Source: an uncultured Lachnospiraceae bacterium (lineage in GTDB: Bacteria > Bacillota > Clostridia > Lachnospirales > Lachnospiraceae). From it: a DNA stretch of 64,000 bases. The stretch's first letter is position 1, and each line of letters begins with the position of its first letter. Under the pieces are notes generated by a model, which saw only the letters and a program-made list of their open reading frames with translations, was not told where the DNA came from and ran no database searches. The stretch is from positions 1 through 64,000 of the forward strand of contig CANRNJ010000015.1 of assembly GCA_947631955.1 (NCBI GenBank). Reading direction: 5' to 3'. This document shows positions 18,542-28,871 of this stretch, one piece after another. A program made the position numbers and the translations under genes.

Positions 18542-21500
18542 TTAGAACAATTCCTGATCCTGTTCCTCAAAGTCTGCTTCGATTTCATCGGAATCATCCT
18601 CAAAATCATCCTCGTCGTCGCTGTTTACCAATTCTCCGCTGTCCTCGTCAAATTCCTGCTTCTGGTATCCCATGCTGCCAAGGGAATCCTTTTCGTAATT
18701 GTAACCTCTGGAATCGCCCTCAAGTTCATAGCGGTAATCGTTATCACCGTAATCGATCGTTTCCATGATCTCCACTTCCGTCTGATCATCCCGAAGCACT
18801 CTTACATCCAGCCCCAAAGACTGCAGCTCTTTTAAGAGCACTTTGAAGGATTCCGGAATACCGGGTTCGGGGATGTTATCTCCCTTGATGATCGCCTCGT
18901 AAGTCTTGACACGTCCTACGACATCATCTGACTTCACCGTCAGGATCTCCTGAAGGGTATAGGCAGCGCCGTACGCCTCCAGAGCCCACACCTCCATCTC
19001 ACCGAAACGCTGTCCGCCGAACTGTGCTTTACCGCCCAGAGGCTGCTGCGTCACCAGAGAGTAAGGACCCGTGGAACGCGCATGGATCTTATCGTCTACC
19101 AGATGGTGCAGTTTCAGGTAATGCATGTGTCCGATCGTAACCGGCGAATCAAAAAATTCGCCCGTACGCCCGTCGCGGAGTCTGACCTTTCCGTCCTTGG
19201 AGATCTCGACTCCTTTCCACACTTCCCGGTGATCCCTATTCTCATATAAATATTCCATGATCTCAGGGTGCAGTTCTTTCTTATGTTTCTTTTCAAACTC
19301 TTCCCACTCCAGATTGACGTAATCATTCGCCAATTCCAGTGTGCCCGTGATATCGCCTTCCTTAGCGCCGTCAAACACCGGAGTCGCCACATTGAAGCCA
19401 AGGGCTTTTGCAGCCAAAGACAGATGGATCTCAAGTACCTGTCCGATGTTCATACGGGAAGGAACGCCCAGCGGGTTCAACACGATATCCAGCGGCCGTC
19501 CGTTAGGCAGATACGGCATATCCTCCACCGGAAGCACACGGGAAACAACACCCTTGTTGCCGTGGCGGCCTGCCATCTTATCGCCTACGGAGATCTTTCT
19601 CTTCTGTGCGATATAGATACGCACCGCCTGATTTACGCCCGGAGAGAGTTCGTCGCCGTTCTCCCTTGTAAACACTTTGGCGTCCACGACAATACCGTAT
19701 TCGCCGTGAGGCACTTTCAGGGACGTATCCCGCACTTCTCTTGCCTTCTCGCCGAAGATCGCACGCAGCAGCCTTTCTTCCGCCGTAAGTTCCGTTTCTC
19801 CCTTGGGAGTTACCTTGCCGACCAGAATATCCCCTGCACGGACCTCCGCTCCGATGCGGATGATCCCTCTGTCGTCCAGATCTTTCAGCGCGTCGTCGCC
19901 CACGCCCGGAACATCTCTTGTGATCTCTTCCGGTCCGAGTTTGGTATCGCGGGCCTCCGCCTCGTATTCTTCAATATGCACGGAAGTATATACATCTTCC
20001 TGAACCAGTCTTTCGCTGATCAGTACCGCGTCCTCGTAATTGTAGCCTTCCCATGTCATAAAACCGATCAACGGGTTTTTGCCGAGGGCAAGTTCGCCGC
20101 CTGACGTAGAAGGTCCGTCCGCGATCACCTCGCCTTTTTCCACATGATTGCCCTTGAACACGATCGGCTTCTGGTTGTAGCAGTTGGACTGGTTGCTTCG
20201 TGAGAATTTCGTCAAATGATATTCATCCTTCTCACCGTCGTCATAAGTCATTCTGATGATATCCGCCGAAACATAATCGACCGTACCCGCTTTTCTCGCC
20301 ACTACGCAGACGCCCGAATCCACGGCAGCCTTAGGCTCCATACCCGTACCTACCGTAGGCGCTTCCGTAAAAAGAAGCGGCACAGCCTGACGCTGCATGT
20401 TGGATCCCATCAGCGCACGGTTCGCATCATCGTTCTGCAGGAACGGGATCAGCGCCGTCGCTACGGAAAATACCATTTTCGGGGATACATCCATATAATC
20501 AAACATCGTCTTCGGATATTCCTGCGTTTCCTCTTTATAACGTCCGGACACGCTGTTCCGTTTGAAATAGCCGTTCTCGTCAAGCGGCGCGGAAGCCTGC
20601 GCCACATGATAGTTATCCTCTTCATCCGCAGTCATGTAGACCACTTTGTCCGTAACACGCGGATTCTCCGGATCGGATTTGTCGATCTCGCGGTAAGGCG
20701 CCTCGATAAATCCGTACTCATTGATCCTCGCATAGGATGCAAGGGAGTTGATCAGACCGATATTCGGTCCCTCAGGCGTTTCGATGGGGCACATCCTCCC
20801 GTAATGCGTGTAATGCACGTCACGGACCTCAAATCCGGCCCTATCTCTGGACAGACCGCCCGGACCAAGAGCGGAAAGACGTCTTTTGTGCGTCAGCTCG
20901 CCAAGCGGGTTATTCTGATCCATGAACTGTGACAGCTGGGAAGAACCGAAAAATTCCTTGACAGCCGCCTGAACAGGTTTGATATTGATCAGCACCTGAG
21001 GAGAGATCTCCTCCGCATCATGGGTCGTCATTCTCTCGCGCACCACTCTCTCCAGACGGGACAGACCGATACGATACTGATTCTGGAGAAGTTCGCCCAC
21101 CGCACGGATACGCCGGTTGCCCAGATGGTCGATATCGTCGTCATTGCCGATCCCGTACTCCAGATGAATGTTGTAATTGATGGACGCCAGAATATCTTCC
21201 TTGGTAATATGCTTCGGGATCAGTTCATGTACATTCTTCTGGACCGCTTCCGCAAGCATTTCGGGGTCGCTGCCGTACTCCTGCAGGATCTGCTGCAGCA
21301 CAGGGAAATAGACCAGTTCCGTAACGCCCAATTCTCTGGGATTGCAATCTATGAAATTCGTAATGTCCACCATCATATTGGAGAGGACCTTGACTTTTTT
21401 CTCTTCTGTCTGGATCCAGACGGCAGGGACCGCAGCGTTCTGAATGGTGTCCGCCAGTTCCGCCGTCACCTTGTCGCCCGCCTTGGCAAGCACTTCGCCC

Positions 21501-22408
21501 GTCAGGGTATCGACTGCATCCTCCGCGAGGATATGGTGTCTGATCCGGTTTCTGAACATCAGTTTCTTGTTGAATTTATATCTGCCGACTTTTGCCAGAT
21601 CATATCTTCTGGGGTCAAAAAACATAGAGGTGATCAGGCTTTCCGCGCTCTCAACGCTTAAAGGCTCACCGGGGCGGATCTTCTTATACAATTCCAGCAG
21701 ACCCTCCTGATAATTCTCCGCCGTATCTTTCGTGAAACTTGCCTCGATCTTCGGCTCGTCGCCGTACAATTCTCTGATCTCGTCGTTGGTGCCGACGCCC
21801 AAAGCACGGATAAGCACGGTGACAGGCACTTTTCTGGTCCTGTCCACGCGCACATAAAACACATCGTTGGAGTCCGTTTCGTACTCTAACCATGCGCCGC
21901 GGTTCGGTATTACCGTGGAAGAAAACAGTCTTTTGCCGATCTTATCATGTCCGATGGCATAGTAAATGCCCGGAGAACGCACCAACTGGCTGACAATGAC
22001 ACGTTCTGCGCCGTTAATGACAAACGTTCCCGTTTCGGTCATGAGCGGGAGATCACCCATAAAGATCTCATGTTCCGTGATCTCATCCTTCTCTTTATTG
22101 ATCAGACGCACTTTAACTTTAAGGGGCGCTGCGTAAGTAGCATCTCTCTCCTTGCATTTTTCAATCGAATATTTCACATCGTCTTCGCACAGTTCAAAAT
22201 CTACAAACTCCAGACTCAAATGCCCGCTATAGTCTGAAATCGGAGAGATGTCATCAAAGACCTCTTTCAACCCTTCTTTGAGAAACCACTGGTAGGAATC
22301 CTTCTGGACCTCAATCAGGTTCGGCATCTCCAGAACTTCTTTCTGTCGTGCATAGGTCATACGCGTATTTCTGCCGGCAGCAGTCTTACGGATTCTGTTT
22401 TTTTCCAT
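18542..22408 (-). CDS. rpoB: RNA polymerase subunit beta
   Basis: This 1288-residue subunit starts at ATG 22408 ([10 protein letters not shown]), with GGGGTGAAA as binding site; an in-frame TTG eight codons upstream overlaps that site and is less likely. The rifampicin pocket reads [16 protein letters not shown] then [14 protein letters not shown], the sensitive form. The C-terminal 60 residues are very acidic. It lies 540 bp downstream of rplL, a larger gap than usual because of a repeat-rich segment. Confidence 0.98.
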   Translation of the reverse strand: MEKNRIRKTAAGRNTRMTYARQKEVLEMPNLIEVQKDSYQWFLKEGLKEVFDDISPISDYSGHLSLEFVDFELCEDDVKYSIEKCKERDATYAAPLKVKVRLINKEKDEITEHEIFMGDLPLMTETGTFVINGAERVIVSQLVRSPGIYYAIGHDKIGKRLFSSTVIPNRGAWLEYETDSNDVFYVRVDRTRKVPVTVLIRALGVGTNDEIRELYGDEPKIEASFTKDTAENYQEGLLELYKKIRPGEPLSVESAESLITSMFFDPRRYDLAKVGRYKFNKKLMFRNRIRHHILAEDAVDTLTGEVLAKAGDKVTAELADTIQNAAVPAVWIQTEEKKVKVLSNMMVDITNFIDCNPRELGVTELVYFPVLQQILQEYGSDPEMLAEAVQKNVHELIPKHITKEDILASINYNIHLEYGIGNDDDIDHLGNRRIRAVGELLQNQYRIGLSRLERVVRERMTTHDAEEISPQVLINIKPVQAAVKEFFGSSQLSQFMDQNNPLGELTHKRRLSALGPGGLSRDRAGFEVRDVHYTHYGRMCPIETPEGPNIGLINSLASYARINEYGFIEAPYREIDKSDPENPRVTDKVVYMTADEEDNYHVAQASAPLDENGYFKRNSVSGRYKEETQEYPKTMFDYMDVSPKMVFSVATALIPFLQNDDANRALMGSNMQRQAVPLLFTEAPTVGTGMEPKAAVDSGVCVVARKAGTVDYVSADIIRMTYDDGEKDEYHLTKFSRSNQSNCYNQKPIVFKGNHVEKGEVIADGPSTSGGELALGKNPLIGFMTWEGYNYEDAVLISERLVQEDVYTSVHIEEYEAEARDTKLGPEEITRDVPGVGDDALKDLDDRGIIRIGAEVRAGDILVGKVTPKGETELTAEERLLRAIFGEKAREVRDTSLKVPHGEYGIVVDAKVFTRENGDELSPGVNQAVRIYIAQKRKISVGDKMAGRHGNKGVVSRVLPVEDMPYLPNGRPLDIVLNPLGVPSRMNIGQVLEIHLSLAAKALGFNVATPVFDGAKEGDITGTLELANDYVNLEWEEFEKKHKKELHPEIMEYLYENRDHREVWKGVEISKDGKVRLRDGRTGEFFDSPVTIGHMHYLKLHHLVDDKIHARSTGPYSLVTQQPLGGKAQFGGQRFGEMEVWALEAYGAAYTLQEILTVKSDDVVGRVKTYEAIIKGDNIPEPGIPESFKVLLKELQSLGLDVRVLRDDQTEVEIMETIDYGDNDYRYELEGDSRGYNYEKDSLGSMGYQKQEFDEDSGELVNSDDEDDFEDDSDEIEADFEEQDQELF

Positions 22409-22700
22409 CGACAATTTCACCCCGTTCTTCAAGATTAATCGCTTATCAGTCGGATCATATCATCCAAATAAGCCTACCACACCACAATAGTGCATCATAT
22501 ATTCTACTACAAGTCCTTTTGGAGAGTCAACCACTTTTTTTAAGAATTCCGCTCCACAGTTCAGCCAGTCGGCTGTTTCGCGGGAAAATCGTGCTTGCAC
22601 GGGTTTTCCCAAGGAACTGGCGACTGAGGGAGCGCCTTTCTTAATGAGCAAAGACAGGCGCGAAGCGCCGGACAGCGCGTCAGCGCGGCTTTGCGAATAG

Positions 22701-22826
22701 GCGCGGGCGGAACTGTGGTAAGCTGACGACCGGGCCGCCATGGCGCGGGCGGAACTGTGGTAAGCTGACGACCGGGCCGCTATGGCGCGGGCGGAACTGT
22801 GGTAAGCTGACGGCCGGGCCGCCATG
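22701..22826. repeat. Three 42-bp tandem repeats in rplL-rpoB gap
   Basis: Three head-to-tail copies of a 42-bp GC-rich unit (22701-22742, 22743-22784, 22785-22826) differ at only about two positions, and a partial fourth copy follows. As 42 is a multiple of three, a spurious open frame crosses them. The gap 22409-22948 also holds short palindromes at about 22620-22700 (for example GGCGCGAAGCGCC) and no gene I can support. Confidence 0.9.
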
Positions 22827-22867
22827 GCGCGGCCGGGCGTCCACAGAAAAGATATCAGACAAGCACA

Positions 22868-22913
22868 AAACCGCTCATGCCGGATGCGCACAGCTTCCGG
22901 CAATGAACGGTTT
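22868..22913 (-). terminator. Attenuator/terminator after rplL
   Basis: A long, slightly imperfect stem (AAACCGTTCATTGCCGG on the minus strand paired with CCGGCATGAGCGGTTT) is followed by TTTTGTGC. It lies 36 bp after the rplL stop. Read-through here would set the ratio of L12 to RNA polymerase, as at other rplL-rpoB junctions. Confidence 0.7.
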
Positions 22914-22948
22914 CCAATGCCTATTTACTTATGATCCGGACGGACCGA

Positions 22949-23329
22949 TTACTTCAAAGTAACCTTAGCGCCCTCAGCCTCTAACTTAGCCTTGATGTCG
23001 TCAGCCTCTTCCTTGGAAGCGCCCTCTTTCAATACCTTAGGAGCAGCGTCAACCAAATCTTTTGCTTCCTTCAGGCCAAGGCCGGTTGCTTCACGAACGA
23101 CCTTGATGACCTTAACCTTGTTCGGGCCAACCTCTGTCAGTTCAACGTCGAACTCGGTCTTCTCTTCTTCTGCTGCCGCGCCTGCATCACCCGCTGCCGC
23201 TGCAACGACTACGCCTGCTGCCGCAGATACGCCGAACTCTTCTTCACATGCTTTTACCAGATCGTTGAGTTCTAATACAGTAAGCTCTTTGATCGCATCA
23301 ATTATTTCCTGAGTAGATAATTTTGCCAT
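22949..23329 (-). CDS. rplL: 50S ribosomal protein L7/L12
   Basis: This 126-residue stalk protein has the N-terminal dimer domain ([30 protein letters not shown]), an Ala/Gly-rich hinge and the factor-binding C-terminal domain ([21 protein letters not shown] and the rest). It follows rplJ by 91 bp, as in the standard rplJL pair. Confidence 0.98.
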   Translation of the reverse strand: MAKLSTQEIIDAIKELTVLELNDLVKACEEEFGVSAAAGVVVAAAAGDAGAAAEEEKTEFDVELTEVGPNKVKVIKVVREATGLGLKEAKDLVDAAPKVLKEGASKEEADDIKAKLEAEGAKVTLK

Positions 23330-23420
23330 GATTGTTTACCTCCGCAAATTTTCAAATAAAATATTAACTGTTTCCGATCCGTCTGCACGGAACTTAGATC
23401 TTCCTGTCAGATCGACATCC

Positions 23421-24077
23421 TTATTCCGCCGCGGGTGTTTCCTGTGCTGCAGCTTCTTCTGCCGCGGGCGCTTCTGCTGCCGGGGCTTCTTCCGCCGCCT
23501 CTGCTGCTGTTTCTGCCGGAGCCGCCTCTGCTGCCGCAGGCGCTTCTTCCGCTGCCTCTGCCGGAGCCGCTTCCGCAGGCGCTTCTTCGGACGCACCGCC
23601 TTTATCCGCCAGCTGCTTCATAACACGAGCAAAATTGGTGATCGGGGACTGGATACTTCCAAGCAGCTTGGACAGCAGTTCTTCTCTGGAAGGAACCTTA
23701 GAGATGTTCTCAATGCCCTTGCCGTCGTACACCACGCCCTCTACGACGCCGCCCTTGACTTCAAGCGCTTCCGCCGTCTTAGCGAATTTGCATAACACTC
23801 TCGCAGGAGCCGTAGCATCCTCTGTGGAAATAGCAACTGCGCTGGGGCCTTCCAGATAAGGGATCAAAGATTCGCAATCCGTGCCCTTAAATGCAAAATT
23901 CATCATCGTGTTCTTGTAAACCTTGTATGTGATCCCAGCTTCGCGCATCTGTTTACGAAGCGCTGTATCCTGCTCTACCGTAAGGCCGCGGTAATCGACA
24001 AGGACAACGGACTGCGCGTCTTTGATGGCTGCTGAGATCTCATCTATAACAGGTTTTTTCAGTTCGACTTTTGCCAT
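23421..24077 (-). CDS. rplJ: 50S ribosomal protein L10 with long Ala/Glu tail
   Basis: Residues 1-160 are ordinary L10 (MAKVELKKPV to RVMKQLADKG), which anchors L7/L12 dimers to the ribosome and represses its own operon. Residues 161-218 are an extra low-complexity tail made almost only of Ala, Glu and Pro. L10 is normally about 165-175 residues, so the tail is unusual; it adds to the region where L12 dimers bind. The leader at 24120-24256 shows the attenuator hairpin. Confidence 0.97.
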   Translation of the reverse strand: MAKVELKKPVIDEISAAIKDAQSVVLVDYRGLTVEQDTALRKQMREAGITYKVYKNTMMNFAFKGTDCESLIPYLEGPSAVAISTEDATAPARVLCKFAKTAEALEVKGGVVEGVVYDGKGIENISKVPSREELLSKLLGSIQSPITNFARVMKQLADKGGASEEAPAEAAPAEAAEEAPAAAEAAPAETAAEAAEEAPAAEAPAAEEAAAQETPAAE

Positions 24078-24119
24078 TACATTTACCTCCTTATAGATTT
24101 AACGCCGAAAGGAGTCCTT

Positions 24120-24250
24120 TATCAAAAAAAATCCTTCCCAAAGACAGGAAGGATCTACTCTTCAAAGCAACTCATCTCCTCGGTAGGCGATATGCTTACG
24201 CCGACAATACGGCACCTACTGTCTTCGGCATGGTTTTTACAACCTTGAAC
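24120..24250 (-). promoter_or_regulatory. L10 leader with attenuator
   Basis: The rplJ 5' leader is structured and ends in a terminator-type hairpin: ATCCTTCC (24131-24138) and GGAAGGAT (24147-24154) followed on the minus strand by eight or more T residues. Upstream are further paired segments (around 24185-24235). This is the usual architecture of the L10 leader, to which L10-L12 binds to repress rplJL. Confidence 0.85.
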
Positions 24251-24280
24251 ACTATAGCACACTGTATATAAGAATGTCAA
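24251..24280 (-). promoter_or_regulatory. SigA promoter of rplJL
   Basis: TTGACA (24275-24280) and TATAGT (24251-24256) are 18 bp apart on the minus strand, just before the L10 leader. Confidence 0.8.
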
Positions 24281-24351
24281 CTGCTTTTTTTACGCCGGGA
24301 CGCTGCGGACCGCATCCGTTTCAGGTCAGATCGTGTTTCTGCAGGCTGCAT

Positions 24352-25080
24352 CTATTTCTGCTCCAGCAGCCGGGCAAGCTGCCTGCACAGAGAAACGCTC
24401 TTGTTCAATTCCTCCATCAGCCGCTTCTTTTCTTCCGAAAGGCTGTCTATCGTATCATATACCAACGGATCTTTGATGCAGTCCCTCATAAATTCTTCCA
24501 TCAGTTCCGGATAAAAGGGAGTCATTTTGGCATAATCCCACCACAGCTGCTCGATATCATAATGCACATACTTTCCTTCCCATGGTTTCATACCCGCAAA
24601 ATGCACCACCGTCGTTTCCCGCTTTACCCTGTCATACCGGTATCCAAGCCGGTAAGCTTTCTTGGAAAACAGATCGTACCGATAGGCGTCCAGATACTTG
24701 ACCTGATCCCAGTGCAGATAATTCAAGAGATCCTGATCCGGCGCAAGCATCTTGTATTCCAGCCTTTCGGCCAGTTCCATATAATCCCGGAAACAATACC
24801 TGCCCCGCAGCGCATCGATATCCCACAGCATGAGTCCTGAATTAAAATAAGTAAACTGCTCCTCATTCGCAATATGCTCCTTGAAAATCTCATCTCTGAT
24901 GTCCGATACCGGAAAAGTCACTGTCATATCCGGACATACGCAGAAGTACGAGCCTTCCATGTCCGTCTGGTACAGTTCTATGATCGGCTTTTGAATGATC
25001 ATATCAACATCCAGATACAGCAGCCGGTCTACATCGCCCGGCAGAATGTCCGGAAGCATCAGCCGGAAATACATTTCCAA
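24352..25080 (-). CDS. 5'-truncated GT8 family glycosyltransferase
   Basis: About 242 residues of a GT8 enzyme remain. LLYLDVDMI near residue 20-28 carries the DxD metal site, and FNSGLMLWD and HFAGMKPWEGKYVH are typical GT8 blocks. The frame runs back to a TGA at 25138, and the residues before the assigned TTG start (TLPATQDWPLEMYFRL) are still GT8-like. Compared with the complete paralogue at 54606-55622, about 75 N-terminal residues, including the nucleotide-binding strand, are missing, so this is probably a broken gene. It lies between rplA and rplJ, far from its relatives at 36-63 kb. Confidence 0.75.
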   Translation of the reverse strand: MEMYFRLMLPDILPGDVDRLLYLDVDMIIQKPIIELYQTDMEGSYFCVCPDMTVTFPVSDIRDEIFKEHIANEEQFTYFNSGLMLWDIDALRGRYCFRDYMELAERLEYKMLAPDQDLLNYLHWDQVKYLDAYRYDLFSKKAYRLGYRYDRVKRETTVVHFAGMKPWEGKYVHYDIEQLWWDYAKMTPFYPELMEEFMRDCIKDPLVYDTIDSLSEEKKRLMEELNKSVSLCRQLARLLEQK

Positions 25081-25157
25081 CGGCCAGTCCTGCGTCGCGG
25101 GCAGCGTTGATCCGTATCTTTTTTGTTTCCTTCCGGCTCATTCTATTCTCCATTCCT

Positions 25158-25658
25158 TTAATCATCTATAAGATCTTCCGCCGCCGATCGATCCGCATCC
25201 TCTTTCCTCTGCCCGCTCCGGTCGGCCTGTTCTTTCTTGGCCTGCTCTTTTAACGCCTCGATCTGCTCTTTGAGCTGTTCTTCCAGATCCGCTTCGGCGT
25301 CGTCGAATTTTTCAAGAAGTTTTTTCCACTCTTCCTGCGTATATTCCTGCGCGCCGATGGCGATCTTGGGCTGGATCGTGCCGTTCTTGATGCGGTCGAT
25401 CATCTCTTCCATATGCTCTTTAAGCTGTTTTCCGTAATCGGCGTTCCCGTCTTGTTGGTCCTCCGGTCCCGCGCCGTTCCTGCCCGGTTTATCCGCCGGA
25501 TCCGATCCCGAAGCATTGTTTCCCAGTGTCCGGGCGCTGTTTTCCTGCGCTTTCAGAACGTCGCAGAAATGTCCCTTCGGCGCGCTGCTCTGTGTCCTCG
25601 CACCGTACTGTCCTGCCGCTGCCGTGCGGTTATTATTGATCTGTGCATAATCTGCCAT
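25158..25658 (-). CDS. Hypothetical coiled-coil protein
   Basis: This is a 166-residue protein starting MADYAQINNN at the ATG 8 nt after GGGAGAGGG. The first 75 residues are Asn/Gly/Ser-rich and probably disordered. A conserved-looking block (MIDRIKNGTIQPKIAIGAQEYTQEEWKKLLEKFDDAE, about 88-124) is followed by a Glu/Lys coiled coil. Proteins with this block are found in motile Lachnospiraceae, but I do not know a function. There is no signal peptide. Confidence 0.6.
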   Translation of the reverse strand: MADYAQINNNRTAAAGQYGARTQSSAPKGHFCDVLKAQENSARTLGNNASGSDPADKPGRNGAGPEDQQDGNADYGKQLKEHMEEMIDRIKNGTIQPKIAIGAQEYTQEEWKKLLEKFDDAEADLEEQLKEQIEALKEQAKKEQADRSGQRKEDADRSAAEDLIDD

Positions 25659-25839
25659 CGCCAAACCCTCTCCCTGTATTTTGAAATCTGCGGTCCAACC
25701 CGGTCCTCACAGCCGTCTTACCGCCGCATCCCCTCTTACGGCTGTATCCTCTGATAATAATACGAATCAAAAAGCCGAAAAGTTTCACTTTGTATCATCC
25801 GGCGCCCGGATCTTCCAACTGCAGGGCGCATCCGGATCT

Positions 25840-27144
25840 TTACCATGTCACATGCCCGTCCTCGTCTATGTGCACTCCGCCGGATATGCTCTGCATATAA
25901 TCAAGCACTCTTTTTTTCTCTTCGCCATAGAGCAGTCTGGTCCTGCTGCCGCTCTGCTCACAGGCGGCAAACTGCAGGTCCTGAAGCCCGTTTTCATCCA
26001 ATACCGCCTTTATCATTCCTGTGTCCAATGTCTTTGAATTGAACCAGAAATTGCCGAGGCTGTATACCACCGGGACTCCGTTCACCACGTTTATCGGCTG
26101 CAGACAGTGGGGGTGGTCCCCAATGACCAGATCGGCGCCCGCCTGCGTCACTTCCGCGGCCTGCTTTTCCTGCGCCCAGTCGATGTCCGCCTCGTTTTCG
26201 GTCCCCCAGTGCAGATAGACGATCACAAAATCATTATCCGCTTTGGCTTCCCGCACCGTTTCGATCAGATCCGCGCCGTCCCAGCTGCGGAACACTCCCG
26301 CAGACGTTTCCGTCGCGCCCTTCGTATCGGGGTTGTCCAGTCTTTCGATCTGTGTCGCCGATATGACGGCGATCTTCATATCATTGACGATATAGCAGAC
26401 AGGCCGTCTGGCTTCCGCCAGATCGTGTCCGGCGCCGACATAGGCGATCCCCGCATCTTTCAGGATGTCCATCGTGTCGAGCAGGGCGTCCTCGCCGTAA
26501 TCATACGCATGGTTATTGGCGAGCGATACGATATCCACTCCCAGATCATTCAGGTAAGACACCGACGAGGGCTTCGCGCGGAAAGTAAACTGTTTCTCTT
26601 CCAACGGCTGTCCGCGGTCCGAGTACGGAAATTCGTTGTTGATCATCATGATATCCGCGCTCTGCATCTCCGCAATCAGGGCGGAGTCGATGCCGTCCTC
26701 TATGCTGCCGCTTTTTCCGACCCGCGTCATGATCCCGTAACGTTCGTCAAACAGGATGTCGCCCGCAAACGCAATCGTCACCCGGTCGGGATCCGCCGCC
26801 TCTATGGCATAGATATTGTTTTCGGCCATATACTCAGGATCTTTCAGGATATCTCCGTATTTTCCGGGGTCCGCGGCATCTTCCCCGGCTCCGTCTGTTT
26901 CCCCGTCTGCGCCTGTCTGTTCCTCTTCTTTCGCGGACAGGCCGTTTATCGGCGTCCATTCATCGACCGGCTCGAAAGATATCTTGTCCTCCGTTCCGGC
27001 AGGTTCCGTGACCCACCGGTACGCCGCCGCGCCCGCAATTCCCGCCGCTGTCACAAGACAGAATGTTATCAGGAAAGGTTTCAGGAAATGATGAAAAAAA
27101 CTTATTTGGTTTTTGGAATCACGTCTTGCTTTCTTCACGCTCAT
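25840..27144 (-). CDS. CapA family protein, membrane anchored
   Basis: This 434-residue protein has a short basic N-terminus, one transmembrane segment (about 27-48), a linker rich in Asp/Glu/Gly, and a CapA (PgsA-like, metallophosphatase-fold) domain beginning VTIAFAGDILFD. NNEFPYS, SLANNHAYDYG and GDHPHCLQPI are the conserved metal-site motifs. CapA proteins take part in poly-gamma-glutamate or other surface polymers, but many stand alone with no known substrate. No capBC gene is nearby. It sits in the unusual insertion between rplA and rplJ. Confidence 0.85.
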   Translation of the reverse strand: MSVKKARRDSKNQISFFHHFLKPFLITFCLVTAAGIAGAAAYRWVTEPAGTEDKISFEPVDEWTPINGLSAKEEEQTGADGETDGAGEDAADPGKYGDILKDPEYMAENNIYAIEAADPDRVTIAFAGDILFDERYGIMTRVGKSGSIEDGIDSALIAEMQSADIMMINNEFPYSDRGQPLEEKQFTFRAKPSSVSYLNDLGVDIVSLANNHAYDYGEDALLDTMDILKDAGIAYVGAGHDLAEARRPVCYIVNDMKIAVISATQIERLDNPDTKGATETSAGVFRSWDGADLIETVREAKADNDFVIVYLHWGTENEADIDWAQEKQAAEVTQAGADLVIGDHPHCLQPINVVNGVPVVYSLGNFWFNSKTLDTGMIKAVLDENGLQDLQFAACEQSGSRTRLLYGEEKKRVLDYMQSISGGVHIDEDGHVTW

Positions 27145-27158
27145 GACCTTATTATATC

Positions 27159-27270
27159 ATATCAGCAGGAAATCAAGCGCGAGCACAGCGAGCATTTGAT
27201 TTCACCTGATATGGTAACGACAGAATCTTATAGTGCGTCAGCACAACGGCTGCGCAGCAGACGGATTCTG
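27159..27270. repeat. Two adjacent inverted repeats
   Basis: One hairpin pairs 27159-27176 with 27196-27212 (ATATCAG and CTGATAT ends). A second pairs CAGAATC (27221-27227) with GATTCTG (27264-27270). Both lie just upstream of capA on the minus strand and look like extragenic palindromic elements. Confidence 0.5.
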
Positions 27271-27289
27271 GAGTTATAGTATCATATTG

Positions 27290-27471
27290 GTACCGTAAAT
27301 CATTCCGGGAGAATCGCGAAGCGATTCTCTTAATGCAGACCGCTGGGTCTGCATTTATTATACCATATTCTCAGATGCCAGTACCGTAAATCATTCCGGG
27401 AGAATCGCAAAGCGATTCTCTTAATGCAGACCGCTGGGTCTGCATTTATTATATCATATTCTCAGATGCCA
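27290..27471. repeat. Two tandem 91-bp extragenic repeats
   Basis: Two nearly identical head-to-tail copies (27290-27380 and 27381-27471) differ at about two positions. Each has two perfect hairpins: GAGAATCGC/GCGATTCTC and ATGCAGACC/GGTCTGCAT. They fill the rest of the 424-bp gap between capA and rplA; no gene is seen there. Confidence 0.9.
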
Positions 27472-27484
27472 ACAACAGAAACGA

Positions 27485-27521
27485 GAGAAAAAAAGATTCC
27501 TGCCGCCCGGACAGGAATCTT
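27485..27521 (-). terminator. Terminator of rplKA operon
   Basis: A 9-bp stem (AGATTCCTG, 27494-27502, with 27512-27520) is followed on the minus strand by a run of seven T residues. It lies about 50 bp past the rplA stop and cuts L1 off from rplJ. Confidence 0.85.
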
Positions 27522-27568
27522 CTGTTCTCATTTGTTATTATTTTTTGCGTGATCAAGATCATGCAGCA

Positions 27569-28258
27569 TCAATATTTTGCGGTGCTGACTTTCACGCCCG
27601 GCCCCATAGTCGTGGCAAGCGTGATGCTTCTCAGGTACTGGCCTTTTAAAGCCGAAGGCTTTGCCTTCACGATAGCATCCATCAGGGCTTCAAAATTCTC
27701 TGCAAGCTTTGTTTCGTCAAAGGAAACCTTGCCTACCGGAACATGGATGATGTTCGCTTTGTCCAGTCTGTACTCGATCTTACCGGCTTTGATGTCATTG
27801 ACGGCTTTGGTAACATCCATCGTTACCGTTCCCGCCTTCGGGTTCGGCATCAGTCCTTTCGGGCCGAGCACTTTACCAAGACGTCCGACTACGCCCATCA
27901 TATCAGGAGTAGCGACAACAACGTCAAAATCAAGCCATCCTTCGTTCTGAATCTTGGGGATCAGCTCCTCGCCGCCCACATGATCGGCGCCTGCCGCTTC
28001 CGCCTCAGCGATCTTGTCGCCCTTTGCAAATACCAGAACTCTCACCGTCTTACCGGTTCCGTTCGGCAGTACAACGGCGCCGCGGATCTGCTGCTCCGCA
28101 TGACGTCCGTCACATCCGGTCTTGATGTGCGCTTCCACCGTTTCGTCAAATTTTGCTGTTGCGGTCTTCTTGACCAGCGCGATCGCTTCCGCCGTATCAT
28201 ACTGGACGGAACGGTCTACCAGCTTTGCCGCCTCTGTATACTTCTTACCATGTTTCAT
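27569..28258 (-). CDS. rplA: 50S ribosomal protein L1
   Basis: This 229-residue protein starts [15 protein letters not shown] and ends in the typical block of L1 ([19 protein letters not shown]). It forms the L1 stalk and controls the rplKA transcript. It is 19 bp downstream of rplK. Confidence 0.98.
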   Translation of the reverse strand: MKHGKKYTEAAKLVDRSVQYDTAEAIALVKKTATAKFDETVEAHIKTGCDGRHAEQQIRGAVVLPNGTGKTVRVLVFAKGDKIAEAEAAGADHVGGEELIPKIQNEGWLDFDVVVATPDMMGVVGRLGKVLGPKGLMPNPKAGTVTMDVTKAVNDIKAGKIEYRLDKANIIHVPVGKVSFDETKLAENFEALMDAIVKAKPSALKGQYLRSITLATTMGPGVKVSTAKY

Positions 28259-28277
28259 ATCAAATCCTCCATTACTG

Positions 28278-28703
28278 TTACTCTTCTACTGTAATACCCA
28301 TACTTTTGGCTGTTCCTGCGATCATGCTCATGGCCGCTTCAACGCTTGCCGCATTGAGATCAGGCATTTTTTTCTCCGCGATCTCCTGTAACTTGGCTTT
28401 GGAGATCGAAGCAACCTTGGTCTTGTTCGGAACCGCCGATCCGGATTTGATGTTGCACGCTTTCTTTAAAAGAACCGCCGCAGGAGGAGTCTTGGTAATG
28501 AAACTAAAACTTCTGTCTGCGTAAACAGTAATGACGACCGGGATGATAACGTCGCCCTGATCGGCTGTCTTTGCGTTGAACTGTTTTGTAAATTCAACGA
28601 TGTTCACACCGTGCTGACCCAACGCAGGGCCAACCGGGGGCGCCGGCGTAGCTTTGCCGGCAGGGATCTGTAACTTGATATATCCTTCTACTTTCTTTGC
28701 CAT
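28278..28703 (-). CDS. rplK: 50S ribosomal protein L11
   Basis: This 141-residue protein begins [30 protein letters not shown] with the usual Pro-rich N-terminus and ends in the 23S rRNA-binding domain ([18 protein letters not shown]). The 168-bp leader to nusG holds hairpins (GTACGG/CCGTAC at 28802-28816, and a GTATC/GATAC stem near 28737-28765) that may bind L1. Confidence 0.98.
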   Translation of the reverse strand: MAKKVEGYIKLQIPAGKATPAPPVGPALGQHGVNIVEFTKQFNAKTADQGDVIIPVVITVYADRSFSFITKTPPAAVLLKKACNIKSGSAVPNKTKVASISKAKLQEIAEKKMPDLNAASVEAAMSMIAGTAKSMGITVEE

Positions 28704-28871
28704 AATGGCACCTCCTAAAATAATGTGGTACGGGCGTATCTTCCGGCCAAGGCCATGGATACTCCCACAATATATTTAACACGCGGCTGCAGCTAGCCTG
28801 CGTACGGTTCCCGTACGGATGCCTTTCTGCTGCGCTGCGCGATAAATACCTGAATGATCTCCGGGCAGCAA

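Noticed and set aside
22701..22826. CRISPR array
   Set aside because: The units are directly adjacent with no unique spacers, and no cas gene is in the window. The same applies to the 91-bp repeats at 27290-27471.
22460..22903. 147-codon open frame across the 42-bp repeats, minus strand
   Set aside because: It is open only because the repeat unit is a multiple of three; the protein is repetitive, has no ribosome binding site, and overlaps the rplL attenuator.
26107..27279. 390-codon + strand frame opposite capA
   Set aside because: Composition is that of an antisense shadow (rich in Arg, His, Ile) over a well-supported CapA domain.
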